Below, one piece after another: positions 31,660 to 41,789 of a stretch of DNA of 64,000 nucleotides (its first letter is position 1; the number at the start of each line of letters is the position of its first letter). The translations under genes and the position numbers were made by a program. Under the pieces are notes generated by a model. It ran no database searches. It was not told the DNA's origin and worked only from the letters and a program-made list of their open reading frames with translations. This stretch comes from an uncultured Eubacteriales bacterium (lineage in GTDB: Bacteria > Bacillota > Clostridia > Christensenellales > Borkfalkiaceae): positions 14,270 to 78,269 of the forward strand of contig CABQND010000002.1 in the NCBI GenBank assembly GCA_902465495.1, read 5' to 3'.

Positions 31660-34578
31660 ATGACAGAATTTGACCGAAAGCAACTGGAAATTTTTGTTGA
31701 AAAGATCAAGGAGAGCGTTTATCGAAAAGCTGGGCAGCTTCAAGCGGAGATATTGTTTTCCCGCGAGCCGATCTGTTGGGAAGAAGCGAAAAAGGGTAAT
31801 TTTTGTTCCATTGATGTCGGGAAAGTATGGGGCGGGCTGTTTGATTGCGCATGGTTTCGCTTTACGGGTGAAGTGCCGAAATCCTGCTGTGGTAAAAGCG
31901 TGGCTCTTCGCATAGATGTGGACGGCGAGGGGTGCGTGTATGACGAAAACGGTGTACCGATGCGTGGGCTTACCAACATTAATTCCGAATTTGATCGTTC
32001 GCTGGGGCTGCCCGGTAAGCGCATTTTTCCTATTTCGCATTGTGCGGCGGGCGGGGAAAAAATTGCGATCCTTGTAGATGCGGGGTGTAACGATCTTTTC
32101 GGAAAAATGTGCGGCGGGACGTTGAAAGAGTGCGACATTGTTACTTGTGACGAAAAGCGCAGAGAATTTTATTATGATTTTGCAGTGCTTTTGAATCTTG
32201 CGGCGGCGCCGCAATTGCAAGAGTCGAGGCGAACACATCTGAAAAAAATTTTATCGGAAGCGGCGCGAATTGTCGGTGAGGCGAAGGATGCGGAAGAGGA
32301 AAAGATTGTACGGGCGGACGATCTTTTAAAAAGCGAACTTTCAAAACCAAGCGAAATAAAGGATTACGCATTTACAGCGATCGGGCATGCGCATTTGGAT
32401 CTTGCATGGCTGTGGCCAATACGCGAAACCAAGCGTAAGGCGGAACGCACATTTTCGACAGCGATTGCTCTGCTCAAAGAATATCCCGAATACATAGCGG
32501 GATTCAGCCAGCCGCAACAATTTGAATGGACGGAATTGAGGCAACCCGAGCTGTTTTCACGCATACGCGAAGCGGTCCTGGCGGGGCGTATTGAGGTGCA
32601 GGGTGTCATGTGGGTCGAGCCGGACATGAATTTGACGGGTGGAGAATCCATTGTGCGGCAGATCTTATACGGAAAGAGATATTTTCGCGAAAAATTCGGG
32701 CAGGCACCGCGTATTTGCCATTTGCCCGATGTATTTGGATTCAATGCGGCGCTTCCGCAGATTTTGAAAAAAAGTCACACTGATTTTATGCTGACGATCA
32801 AGCTCAGTTGGAACAAATACAATAAATTTCCGTATCATACTTTTCTCTGGGAGGGAATCGACGGGACAGAAATACTTGTGCATATGCCTCCGAACGGAAC
32901 GTACAATGACTCTCTGCAACCGGCGGCGATTCTGAATGCATACGAAAAAGACGGCGAAAAGAATTTGACGGGTGAAGGCTTGATCCTATACGGAATCGGA
33001 GACGGCGGCGGCGGACCGGGGCGCGATCATCTTGAACGTCTGCGAAGGGTGCGAACGCTAAGCGGGTTGCCTCCTGTGCGAAGTAGAACGACGCGCGAGT
33101 TTTTTGACAATATTGCAATGCGTCAGGATATGTATCCGCATTATAGCGGGGAGTTGTATTTGGAGAAACATCAGGCCACGTATACTACGCAGGCGCGGAA
33201 CAAGCGATATAACCGACTGGCAGAGCGTGATCTTCGCACAATGGACTTGTTTTACGCAGCGGCGTATCTTGCTGGGGCGTCTGACGAACAGGAGGCGAGC
33301 GATCGGATCTGGAAGGAGATTCTGTTGTATCAGTTCCATGATATTTTGCCGGGTTCTTCCATAGCGAGGGTATATCATGAAACGGACAAACGTTATCCCG
33401 TTTTGCTTGCCGAAATTGCACGGTTGACACAAAAAGCTGCCGACGTTATCGGTAAAAATGTTCCATTTAATCCGATATGTGCGGTACGGAAGGAGATAGC
33501 GGAAGACGGACGCGTAATTTGCTTTGATGGGTACGGGGAAGCGAGTCGTACGGAGCAGGCTGGCGCCGAGCCGATTGCCGAGGAAGGCAGACTGGAAAAT
33601 GCGTTTTTGATTGCCAAATTTGACAAAAGCGGAAATCTGGCTGCGTTGATTCGTAAGGCGGACGGAAAAAATTATCTGCGGGATTTGTCCGATCGGTTCG
33701 TGCTTTACGAAGACAGTGGTGACGGTTGGGATTTTGGCGAAGGGTATCTGCAAAAAGACAGTATCGGTGAATTTATTACGGTCGGCGCAAAATGGTTTGT
33801 ACAGGAAGGGTGTGCTGTTGCCGAATTCGAGCGGGTGTTTGGACGTTCAAAGATGATACATCGAGTCAAGCTGAATGCCGTTAAAGAATATCTGGAATTT
33901 GAAACGGAAGGGGACTGGCAGGAGCGGAAAACGTTGCTTCGTGCAGAATTTGTTCCTGCGATCTGGTGTGATACCGTCAATTGCGGCATTCAGTTTGGAA
34001 ATTTTGTGCGTTCTACGAGGGAGGAAACCGCGGTCGAGCGTGCACAGGAAGAAATTTGCGCACAGCGCTACGTCGATATGTCCTGTGAAGGGGGCGGGTT
34101 GGCGGTCTTTGCCGAGGATAAATTCGGTTATCGCGTGAAGAGGGGGAAGATTCTTCTCAGCCTGTTGCGAGGCAGCGAATATCCCGGCGAAGATGCCGAT
34201 CGCGGAAGACAGGTATTTCGATATGCGCTGTATCCGCATGCGAAAGCGTTTGCTTTTTCAGCGGTTACCGAGAGGGCGTACGAATATTTGTATCCGATCC
34301 TTTCTTGCACGCCGTCGGGGTTACCGCATTGGAGGGCGGACGGGGTGCAATTGGAGGCGGTGAAGATTGCAGAAGACAAAGAGGGCATAGTCTTCCGATT
34401 TTACGAAGCGAAGGGGCGCACGGGGTATCTGGAATGTACGGATCAAAATGTGCGGCTGTGCGAGATGTCCATAGACGAAGAGGAGTTATATGGGGTGATC
34501 GGGAATGTGATCGCGTTTGCTCCATATGAGATAAAGACATTGAAACTAACTGTAAAAGGGAGGGAAAATAAAGCATGA
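31660..34578 (+). CDS. GH38 alpha-mannosidase
   Basis: 972 residues, start with GAAGGAGGAA upstream. Family 38 motifs: GHAHLDLAWLWPIRETKRKA (zinc His and Asp), WVEPDMNLTGGESIVRQ, and HLPDVFGFNAALPQIL with the likely nucleophile Asp357. The C-terminal beta-rich half contains the usual GGGLAVFAEDKFGY segment. There is no signal peptide, so it acts in the cytoplasm, hydrolysing alpha-linked mannose from imported oligosaccharides. It is coupled by a 4-base overlap to the binding-protein gene of an ABC importer, which points to a mannose-containing glycan as the imported substrate. Confidence 0.95.
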   Translation: MTEFDRKQLEIFVEKIKESVYRKAGQLQAEILFSREPICWEEAKKGNFCSIDVGKVWGGLFDCAWFRFTGEVPKSCCGKSVALRIDVDGEGCVYDENGVPMRGLTNINSEFDRSLGLPGKRIFPISHCAAGGEKIAILVDAGCNDLFGKMCGGTLKECDIVTCDEKRREFYYDFAVLLNLAAAPQLQESRRTHLKKILSEAARIVGEAKDAEEEKIVRADDLLKSELSKPSEIKDYAFTAIGHAHLDLAWLWPIRETKRKAERTFSTAIALLKEYPEYIAGFSQPQQFEWTELRQPELFSRIREAVLAGRIEVQGVMWVEPDMNLTGGESIVRQILYGKRYFREKFGQAPRICHLPDVFGFNAALPQILKKSHTDFMLTIKLSWNKYNKFPYHTFLWEGIDGTEILVHMPPNGTYNDSLQPAAILNAYEKDGEKNLTGEGLILYGIGDGGGGPGRDHLERLRRVRTLSGLPPVRSRTTREFFDNIAMRQDMYPHYSGELYLEKHQATYTTQARNKRYNRLAERDLRTMDLFYAAAYLAGASDEQEASDRIWKEILLYQFHDILPGSSIARVYHETDKRYPVLLAEIARLTQKAADVIGKNVPFNPICAVRKEIAEDGRVICFDGYGEASRTEQAGAEPIAEEGRLENAFLIAKFDKSGNLAALIRKADGKNYLRDLSDRFVLYEDSGDGWDFGEGYLQKDSIGEFITVGAKWFVQEGCAVAEFERVFGRSKMIHRVKLNAVKEYLEFETEGDWQERKTLLRAEFVPAIWCDTVNCGIQFGNFVRSTREETAVERAQEEICAQRYVDMSCEGGGLAVFAEDKFGYRVKRGKILLSLLRGSEYPGEDADRGRQVFRYALYPHAKAFAFSAVTERAYEYLYPILSCTPSGLPHWRADGVQLEAVKIAEDKEGIVFRFYEAKGRTGYLECTDQNVRLCEMSIDEEELYGVIGNVIAFAPYEIKTLKLTVKGRENKA

Positions 34579-35843
34579 AAAATTGGTTTGCGGCGCTGAT
34601 CGCGCTTGTTTTGAGTCTGACAGCCATAATGGCGGGATGTTCAGGCGGTCAAAGAGGTGACGGGCTCATTCTGTGGTGGATCAGCGGACAGCAGAACGAA
34701 CAGATCATACGCGAGGCAGTAGCCGCTTACAGCGAGCAGAATCCCGGCACAGAGATCGAAATTGTTTCCAAAGCGGGCATGGACGTTTTTCAGGCATATA
34801 AGATTGCACTGAGCGATGATAATACTCGTCCGGATGTGGCAATTCTCGATCATGTTTATGTGCAGTCGCTTGCGAAGGACGGTATGATCGCGAATCTGAG
34901 TGCGATGGGCGCGGGCGACGTGCAGGACATTTATCCGACGGGGCTCTGGCAGGCGAACCTGTACGAAGGAAACAGTTACGCTCTACCGCTGAGCGCAAAC
35001 ACGATCGCGCTGATGTACAACGAAAATATTCTTAAAGAAGCGGGCGTGACCGACGACGGAACCCCGACGGGCAAGGTCGTGCCGCCGACAACGTTGGAAG
35101 AGCTGTTTGAAGCGTGCGAGAAGGTGGAGAAGATCGGAAAGACGCCTTTTGCGCAGCCCATCAACTCTTTTGCGGCGATGGCGTTCATGTCGTATGTGGG
35201 CAGGCTGGGAGGCAGCATCGTTTCAGAGGATTATCGGACGGTGAAACTTGACGGGAACGCGCAGGTCAAAGAGGCTTTGGAGATCTGGAAGAAGTTTTCA
35301 GGCGAAGGCTGGGTCAACAAGAACGAATTTGAGGAAGGGAAGTTTTACAGTGGCGGCGTTGCATTTTTGGAAATGGGTTCATGGAACATTTCGAAGGTAT
35401 CGGGTAACACAGCCGTGTTCGATGTCGGTGTGACGGAAATGGTTCGTTTCGATTCGGAGCATACGAACGTATCGGGACTGGGACTGTATTCTTTGGTGGT
35501 TGCGGAGGACAGCGTCGATAAACAGGCGGCGTACGCACTCGCAAAATATCTGTCCTCGGACGAACAGTTTCAGCTCAAATTCAATCAGTCGCAGAACCTG
35601 TTTCCCGTCACAAAGACCGCTCTTGCAAACGAACACTATACGGAGGATGCGATTTTGAGCGTGTATGCTGCGCAGATGGAAAAGGTCACGCCGCGACCGG
35701 GGACGCCGGTTTGGCCCGATTTGGAGCAGGTGCTCGTGACGATGCTGCGCTCGGCAGTTCTGAACGGCGATGTGGACGGAGCGCTTGCTACGGCGCAGCG
35801 CAACGCGCAGGCGGCGACCGACCGTATTTATGGCGCCGCATGA
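34575..35843 (+). CDS. ABC sugar-binding lipoprotein
   Basis: 422 residues. The signal peptide has lipobox IMAGC (Cys22). The mature protein looks like a family 1 extracellular solute-binding protein (ILWWISGQQNEQIIREAVAAY, DVAILDHVYVQSLAKDG, YALPLSANTIALMYNENIL, the FLEMGSWNISKVSG strand). The start overlaps the mannosidase stop (ATGA). It presents an oligosaccharide to the two permeases that follow. Confidence 0.93.
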   Translation: MKNWFAALIALVLSLTAIMAGCSGGQRGDGLILWWISGQQNEQIIREAVAAYSEQNPGTEIEIVSKAGMDVFQAYKIALSDDNTRPDVAILDHVYVQSLAKDGMIANLSAMGAGDVQDIYPTGLWQANLYEGNSYALPLSANTIALMYNENILKEAGVTDDGTPTGKVVPPTTLEELFEACEKVEKIGKTPFAQPINSFAAMAFMSYVGRLGGSIVSEDYRTVKLDGNAQVKEALEIWKKFSGEGWVNKNEFEEGKFYSGGVAFLEMGSWNISKVSGNTAVFDVGVTEMVRFDSEHTNVSGLGLYSLVVAEDSVDKQAAYALAKYLSSDEQFQLKFNQSQNLFPVTKTALANEHYTEDAILSVYAAQMEKVTPRPGTPVWPDLEQVLVTMLRSAVLNGDVDGALATAQRNAQAATDRIYGAA

Positions 35844-35859
35844 CGCGGGGAGAGGGAAA

Positions 35860-36768
35860 ATGAAAAGTCTTTCCGGCTTTTACAAAAAACATAAACGGGA
35901 GATCGTTGCCTATTCGCTGATGGCGGTGCCCATTCTTTGGTGGTGTGTGTTTTTCCTGTTTGCTTTTTTTCGCAGTATCTTTTTCAGTTTTACCGATATG
36001 CGTTTTTCGGTGGAAAACATAACGCGGTTTGATTTTGACAACTACGTACGGCTGTTTCAGGACCAAACGTTTTACCGCGCATTGCTCAATACGGGCATCT
36101 GGACGCTCGCGATGACGGTAGCGAACAATCTTTTCGGGATATTTGCCGCTTTTTTTGTGTTCAAAGCCGTTCGGGGCAGGCGACTGTTCCTTGCCCTCCT
36201 TTTCTGGCCGAGCCTTGTTTCGGCGGTGACGGGAGCACAGATCACGAAGAGCATTTTCAATCCGTCGGATACGGGCGTCGCAAACGTGATTTTGGTCCGA
36301 TGTTTCAATTTGCAGGCGCAAGGCTGGTACAACGATCCGAATCTCGCCCTTTTCACGCTCATGATCATGCCCTTTCTGTTCGGATTTTCGCTTTCGATGA
36401 TGATTTTTTACGTTGCGCTGGTGGGAGTCCCGTCCTGTTATGCGGAAGCGGCTTTTCTGGAAACCAAGTCGCAGTTTGCGGTGTTCCGCTATGTGTATTT
36501 TCCGCTGATTCTAAATGCTCTGTCGCTGAATTTGCTCTTGTCAATCATCTCCAACATCAAAGTCATGGGCCCCATGCAACTGATCGGAGACGGGCTGGGC
36601 GGGCCGCTTGATTCGACGCAGACGCTCATGTTGTTTTTGTACAACAAGGGCATAGCGGGGTTTGAAATGGGTTATGCATGTGCGGTCGGCGTCGTGGTGC
36701 TTCTGATCATTCTCGCCCTGTCCGCGGTGCAGCAGAAGCTGACGGGAAAGGCGGTGGAATATGAATAA
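35860..36768 (+). CDS. ABC sugar permease, UgpA/MalF-like
   Basis: 302 residues from ATG 35860, with GGGGAGAGGG just upstream; the in-frame extension back to 35770 lies inside the binding-protein gene. Six membrane segments are seen. The EAA loop is degenerate but present (YAEAAFLETKSQFAVFRYVYFPL). It overlaps the next permease by 8 bases. Confidence 0.92.
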   Translation: MKSLSGFYKKHKREIVAYSLMAVPILWWCVFFLFAFFRSIFFSFTDMRFSVENITRFDFDNYVRLFQDQTFYRALLNTGIWTLAMTVANNLFGIFAAFFVFKAVRGRRLFLALLFWPSLVSAVTGAQITKSIFNPSDTGVANVILVRCFNLQAQGWYNDPNLALFTLMIMPFLFGFSLSMMIFYVALVGVPSCYAEAAFLETKSQFAVFRYVYFPLILNALSLNLLLSIISNIKVMGPMQLIGDGLGGPLDSTQTLMLFLYNKGIAGFEMGYACAVGVVVLLIILALSAVQQKLTGKAVEYE

Positions 36769-37624
36769 AGTTCGGAAAAAAAGAAGGATCGCGGAACGCA
36801 CGTCGGTCACGTTCCAAATCGTGATCGTTGCGACGTTGTCGCTGGTGGCGCTCTGTCAGATTTTTCCGTTCTGGCTGCAGATCGCGTCGGCGCTTCAGCC
36901 GCTCGACCTGGTTCCCGAAGACGGCAAGATTTACATTCTGCCCGTTTCCTGGAATTTCAAAAACTTTGCGGAAGCGATGTCGCGGGTGGAACTTATGCAG
37001 GGGATGCAGAACAGTCTGATCGTTACCTTCGGATATCTGTTGCTTTCCACGGTGTTTATACTCCTGATGGGTTATACGCTCGGCAAAAAGCGTTTCCGCG
37101 GCAAGACGGCCGTCAAGGTCTGCATGCTGATGACGATGGCGGTCCCGGGCGAACTTCTGATGGTGAGCAATTATCTTTTGGTTTCGGAATTGGGCTGGAT
37201 AAACAGATATTCGGGCCTGATTCTTCCGGGACTTGTCAATGTTACGGGAATTTTCCTTCTGATGTCGTTCATGAACACGATCCCCGACGCGATGCTCGAA
37301 TCCGCAGAACTGGACGGGGCAGGGGAAATCAGGAAAATCTTTCAGATGGTAGTCCCGCTGAGCTTGCCCATTCTTGCGACGTACTGGATCCTTACGTTTG
37401 TGGCGCAATGGAACGATTATCTCTGGCCGATGATCGTGACCAACAAGAGAGAATTTTTTACCGTACAATTAAAACTTAAAGAATTCAATCCTTATTATTT
37501 CGGGTTTGCGGACGAAACGCTCAAATCGGCGGCGCACATACTGACACTTGTGCCCGTGATCGTGCTGTATCTTCTCTGTCAGAAGCAGTTTATCGAAGGC
37601 ATTTCCGTGACGGGATTAAAATAA
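36761..37624 (+). CDS. ABC sugar permease, UgpE/MalG-like
   Basis: 287 residues with six membrane segments. The EAA-type loop reads LESAELDGAGEIRKIFQMVVPL, and the C-terminus QKQFIEGISVTGLK is typical of MalG-like subunits. With the preceding permease it forms the channel. No ATPase gene is nearby, so a shared MsmK/UgpC-type ATPase from elsewhere is expected. Confidence 0.94.
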   Translation: MNKVRKKRRIAERTSVTFQIVIVATLSLVALCQIFPFWLQIASALQPLDLVPEDGKIYILPVSWNFKNFAEAMSRVELMQGMQNSLIVTFGYLLLSTVFILLMGYTLGKKRFRGKTAVKVCMLMTMAVPGELLMVSNYLLVSELGWINRYSGLILPGLVNVTGIFLLMSFMNTIPDAMLESAELDGAGEIRKIFQMVVPLSLPILATYWILTFVAQWNDYLWPMIVTNKREFFTVQLKLKEFNPYYFGFADETLKSAAHILTLVPVIVLYLLCQKQFIEGISVTGLK

Positions 37625-37639
37625 AGTTGGGGGATAAGC

Positions 37640-40333
37640 ATGAAGAATAGCATAAAAATACTTCTTTTGGCGGGGATGATGTGCCTGTTTTGCGGTTTGG
37701 GCTTTGCCTGTGCAAAAACGGAAAAAGAAGCGCCGTTTGAAAGCGTCATCTATCGCCCCGCAGGGATTGCCGATACCGTATATGTCATCCGCGCATCCGA
37801 TATGAACGATGCGGAATACGTGATGGTACAATCCTTGCAGGGAATCCTTGCGCAGGACAAGGCGGTGATTTTCATTGAAGATCTGGACGGAGAAGGGGAA
37901 AACGCCGACAGCAAAATGTGGCTGGACGATGCCGCGGAAAAGAACGGGATCCGTATCGAGTATATATCCGATCCATGGGCTCTTGCCGAAATGTTCGGCG
38001 GAGCTTTGCAGGATAAAAAATATGTCCTTTACGATTCGGTAAAGACGAGCGGCGATATGTTCAATCTCAGCATCAATCATGCGGCGACGGTTGCGGGAGC
38101 CGAGCGCTTTCTCATGATCGATAGTTCTATCGAGCAGGAAGCGAAGTCGCGCGGTTTTGTGCTTGGCAAGGACGTACGCATGGCGGTGACGCGCGAAATT
38201 TTCGAAGAATACAAGGACGATTTGAATTCTTCCTATCTGATTCATCAAAACCCGGGGCGCCGCGAATTGCGCGATTACGGCATTGCGGGCAAAGCTCTCT
38301 GTTACTATGGGGATTTTGAAACGGATACGCAGATCGTGCAGAGTATTTTGGAATGGGCGGACGAAAATGCGCCCGTGTACGGTTGGACGGAGAACGAAAC
38401 AAATTTTGTCAATGCGACTTCGTTGATGTCCAAAGTGGTTGTGGCGGCGGACTGGAGCTCCAATCTTTCCTTTTACTCGGCGCTTCCGCGGGAAGGGATC
38501 ATCGAGCAGAGCAATTCCGAACAGCGGGAAGTGCAGGGCGAGCAAGGGAAGCATTATGTCGCGATCGTGATGAGTGACGGCGACAATATTCAGTGGTTGC
38601 AGCGCAATTTCTTTTCCAACAGACAGTATTTTGCCTCGCCGTATCGCGGTGATTTCAAGATGACGTGGGGGATCTCGCCCACGCTGTACGATATTTCGCC
38701 GAATGTTATGGAAAAGGCATATGAATTGTCTGCGGCGAACGACGAGTTCATTGCCGGTCCGGGCGGGTTCGGGTATGTCAACGTTTCCGACTACAATCCT
38801 GCCTCGTTGGAAAGCTATGCGGCGCTGACGGCTTCGTATATGAAGCAATGCGACCTGCAATATGTCAATCTGATCGACGCGCACGTCAATGCGCAGGCGC
38901 TGCAAGCATTCGGGGAGCAGAAGGCGATCGGCGGCGGGGTATGGTCGGTCGGCGAAAAATATGTCGAAGGCGGCGGCGGGGTTTATTGGGCGAACGACAA
39001 GCCGTTTATCACGGCGCGCGAAACGCTCTGGCGCGTTACGGGCAGTGAGTCGGATAACCGATATTACGGATTCAATGAGCGCGTCGCGCAGAGGATCAAC
39101 GCATATAAGACCGATTATACCTGCATCGAAGGGTATACGGTGGTGGTCGCGCACGCATGGTCGATCGGGATGATGGACAGCATCGCCCGTTTTACCGAAA
39201 TGCTTGACGACCACGTGGAATTGGTATCGGTCGGCGAACTCGTCGAGATGGTAAAAAAATATGTTCCGCATGAGGATGTCATGGTGCTGAACGACGTTAA
39301 ACCTGCAGATTTTGACAATGATCTGGCGCCGATCGGAAGCGAACAGCTGATCTGGAGCAGCATCCGCGATCTGCCGGAGACGAACGAGACGGTTTTTGAA
39401 TTTGCAAACACGGATGATGCCTGTGGCTTTGTGCTCGGTTGCGGCGGACTGGAATACGATAAGGCCGTTATCACGACGGAATATGGCGGATCCGTCCTGT
39501 TGGAAGGGAGCGATCTGGGAGATACTTTGGATGTATTGCCGAATTCCTGGATGTATCGGATGCTACGTTTGCCGCAGGACGCGAAAAAGTTATCGGTGGC
39601 AGTGATTCCGGGCGAGAATGCGAACACGAATTTCCGTATTCGGCTTCTCTATGAGGAAAACGGGGAAGTGAAAAAAGCGGTATTGCAGGATGGGTTTGAC
39701 GGAAACGTGGACGGGCAAGGATATTTTCTTCTCCGATCTGCGGGTGTTTACGAATTTGACATATCGGCATATGCGGGTAAAAAGGTGTTGCTGACGCTCG
39801 AACAGGACGATAACGGCGAAGGCAGCGGCGAGATGGTGAATGTATACGCGATCAAGATTTTTGGCAAAGATGCGGGTTCGGATAGCGGTACTGAATGGTC
39901 AACGAATGCGGAAATATTATTGGCGTGGAATACGGAAGGAACGATTTTTGCACATCCCGAAGGGATTTGTCTGGAAGCGAAGGACGGGGAGTCGTCTGTT
40001 TCCGGAAAATTTGTTGTGACGGAAAGGAAGTATCTGAAATTCTATATCCGTACGTTTGTGAGGGATGGGGAAACTGACCCGCAGATACAGGCGTATGTGA
40101 ATGATGCCGCGATCGTTGCGATCGGGCAAGACGCGGAAACCATTCGGATCGAGTCCGATCTGTATTGCTGTGTGCTCTTTGATTTGAGCGATTATGTCGG
40201 AGATGAAATTACTTTTACGCTGAAATCTGTGAGCGGCGACCATGCTTGCATTGCGAAAATAGTTATGAGTGATTTCTACTTGGAAAGCGAGATGAAAGTG
40301 CTGTACACGGCAGAGCAGTTAGGCAGAGCTTAA
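37640..40333 (+). CDS. GxGYxYP-family lipoprotein with C-terminal binding module
   Basis: 897 residues. Lipobox LGFAC (Cys24). The region to about 530 fits the GxGYxYP putative glycoside hydrolase family: an N-terminal domain with VYVIRASDMNDAEYVMVQSL, then the C-terminal domain with VAIVMSDGDNIQWLQRNFF, WGISPTLYDISPNVMEKAY and GPGGFGYVNVSDYNPASL, the family's name motif in slightly altered form. Two beta-sandwich-like segments follow. The last about 140 residues (from HPEGICLEAKDGESS) match the end of the next protein. The hydrolase activity of this family is not well proven, so treat it as a probable surface glycan enzyme of the mannosidase locus. Confidence 0.8.
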   Translation: MKNSIKILLLAGMMCLFCGLGFACAKTEKEAPFESVIYRPAGIADTVYVIRASDMNDAEYVMVQSLQGILAQDKAVIFIEDLDGEGENADSKMWLDDAAEKNGIRIEYISDPWALAEMFGGALQDKKYVLYDSVKTSGDMFNLSINHAATVAGAERFLMIDSSIEQEAKSRGFVLGKDVRMAVTREIFEEYKDDLNSSYLIHQNPGRRELRDYGIAGKALCYYGDFETDTQIVQSILEWADENAPVYGWTENETNFVNATSLMSKVVVAADWSSNLSFYSALPREGIIEQSNSEQREVQGEQGKHYVAIVMSDGDNIQWLQRNFFSNRQYFASPYRGDFKMTWGISPTLYDISPNVMEKAYELSAANDEFIAGPGGFGYVNVSDYNPASLESYAALTASYMKQCDLQYVNLIDAHVNAQALQAFGEQKAIGGGVWSVGEKYVEGGGGVYWANDKPFITARETLWRVTGSESDNRYYGFNERVAQRINAYKTDYTCIEGYTVVVAHAWSIGMMDSIARFTEMLDDHVELVSVGELVEMVKKYVPHEDVMVLNDVKPADFDNDLAPIGSEQLIWSSIRDLPETNETVFEFANTDDACGFVLGCGGLEYDKAVITTEYGGSVLLEGSDLGDTLDVLPNSWMYRMLRLPQDAKKLSVAVIPGENANTNFRIRLLYEENGEVKKAVLQDGFDGNVDGQGYFLLRSAGVYEFDISAYAGKKVLLTLEQDDNGEGSGEMVNVYAIKIFGKDAGSDSGTEWSTNAEILLAWNTEGTIFAHPEGICLEAKDGESSVSGKFVVTERKYLKFYIRTFVRDGETDPQIQAYVNDAAIVAIGQDAETIRIESDLYCCVLFDLSDYVGDEITFTLKSVSGDHACIAKIVMSDFYLESEMKVLYTAEQLGRA

Positions 40334-40356
40334 ATGTTGAAAGGAAAGGAGGGGTT

Positions 40357-41772
40357 ATGAAAAGGCTTATAACGGTTTTCATGCTTACTATATTAACAGT
40401 GCTTTGCGTTTGTGCGGCGTGCAAGACGGAAATGCCGGATGATAAAGAATCCGTCGTTCGGGATAAGCTGGATGCGCCGTTCATTACTTTGAACGACAAC
40501 GTTGTTTCGTGGGATTTTGTAGATAGTGCCGATTACTATGTGGTTTATGTAAACGATGTTTTTCAAAAAGTAGAACGAGGGAATCGTTTCCTTATGGATT
40601 ATGCAATCAACGGAGAATACAAAGTACAGGTTTGCGCATGCGACAGTTATAAAATCCTGAAAACCAGTGATATGAGCAACGATGTAACGTATGTTGTTGA
40701 TCGGTTGGATTTGGCGGAACCGTCGCTTACATTGGAAGGAGAATTGCTTAGGTGGGAATGTGTGCCCGGGGCAACGTCTTATCAAATTTATGTAAACAAT
40801 TTACAGAACAACGTATTTCCGATTAAAACGGTAAACGGAGTTTGCAGCGCCGAGCTCGCTTTCTCTGATGGAGGAAAGTATGATATTTTTATCAAAGCAA
40901 TCAGTTCGGATGATGCATATGAAAGTGAAAGTGTAAGCAATACGGTCAAGTATCATTTTTCCAGTAACAAACGATGGGACGCATCGGAAATAAAAGATGA
41001 ATGGGAATTTTACGGAAATGTTTCACTGTATATGCAATGGATTTATTTCCGCCCGACGGAAGAAGCAGGAAAAACAGGGATAAAGAACAGAATTTTGGTG
41101 GATCCCGAACATAATTATTTGCATTTAAATTTTGAAAAGGTCTCGGGAACGAATGAGGGGATATCTCCTGAAAATATCAAAGTGATTGTGAACGGCGCAA
41201 AAATTATGGCAGTCGACGCAGACGAAAAAAGTCCGAATATTCCTGAAAACGTATTTTTATACAATCTTGAAGAGTATACAGGACAGATGGTTGATATTGC
41301 GGTGGAACTTGACAAAGAAACGACAATGTTGTTGAGCCAGATTAAAATATATACGCAGGATAATGTTTCGGCAATGAAAATATGGGATCCGAAAGGTCTT
41401 GAACAAGAATGGACGCCACAGGGCAAAATACAAATCCATGCGGAGGGTTTTTGTCTCGAATGCGAAAACGGAAATACCGCTTCTATTTCCAATACCGTAC
41501 GCATCGATATTGCAAATAAGTTGGAAATAAGTTTTCGTAAATTTGTGCGCATCGGGGCACAGGATGCGGATCCGATCATTTATGTGTATGTCAACGGTGA
41601 CATGGTTTCACCTATGAACGTTACAGATGAATTTGCGACGGTCTCAGGCGAAGCATATACGCCGTTCATTTATGATCTTTCGGCATACACGGGGCAAGAC
41701 ATCACGATAAAAATTGTATCCGTTCAAGGCGAACATGCTTGTTTTAATTCAATTCGGCTGACGAATCAGTAA
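40357..41772 (+). CDS. Lipoprotein with Fn3-like repeats and shared C-terminal module
   Basis: 471 residues, lipobox CAAC (Cys22). Two fibronectin-III-like repeats: LDAPFITLNDNVVSWDFVDS onward, and AEPSLTLEGELLRWECVPGA onward, each with the W-x-x-V-x-x-A-x-x-Y core. The C-terminal about 130 residues (from IHAEGFCLECENGNTASISN) resemble the end of the preceding protein: E-G-x-C-L-E, K-x-E-I-S-F-R-K-F-V-R, Y-V-N-G, F-x-Y-D-L-S-x-Y-x-G, and V-x-G-E-H-A-C. A further related sheet lies between. No catalytic residue is seen; a carbohydrate-binding accessory role is likely. Confidence 0.68.
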   Translation: MKRLITVFMLTILTVLCVCAACKTEMPDDKESVVRDKLDAPFITLNDNVVSWDFVDSADYYVVYVNDVFQKVERGNRFLMDYAINGEYKVQVCACDSYKILKTSDMSNDVTYVVDRLDLAEPSLTLEGELLRWECVPGATSYQIYVNNLQNNVFPIKTVNGVCSAELAFSDGGKYDIFIKAISSDDAYESESVSNTVKYHFSSNKRWDASEIKDEWEFYGNVSLYMQWIYFRPTEEAGKTGIKNRILVDPEHNYLHLNFEKVSGTNEGISPENIKVIVNGAKIMAVDADEKSPNIPENVFLYNLEEYTGQMVDIAVELDKETTMLLSQIKIYTQDNVSAMKIWDPKGLEQEWTPQGKIQIHAEGFCLECENGNTASISNTVRIDIANKLEISFRKFVRIGAQDADPIIYVYVNGDMVSPMNVTDEFATVSGEAYTPFIYDLSAYTGQDITIKIVSVQGEHACFNSIRLTNQ

Positions 41773-41789
41773 GGCAGCGGGGAGGAACA

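Noticed and set aside
37616..39271. 551-codon frame antisense to the GxGYxYP gene
   Set aside because: Composition typical of an antisense shadow; no start site support.
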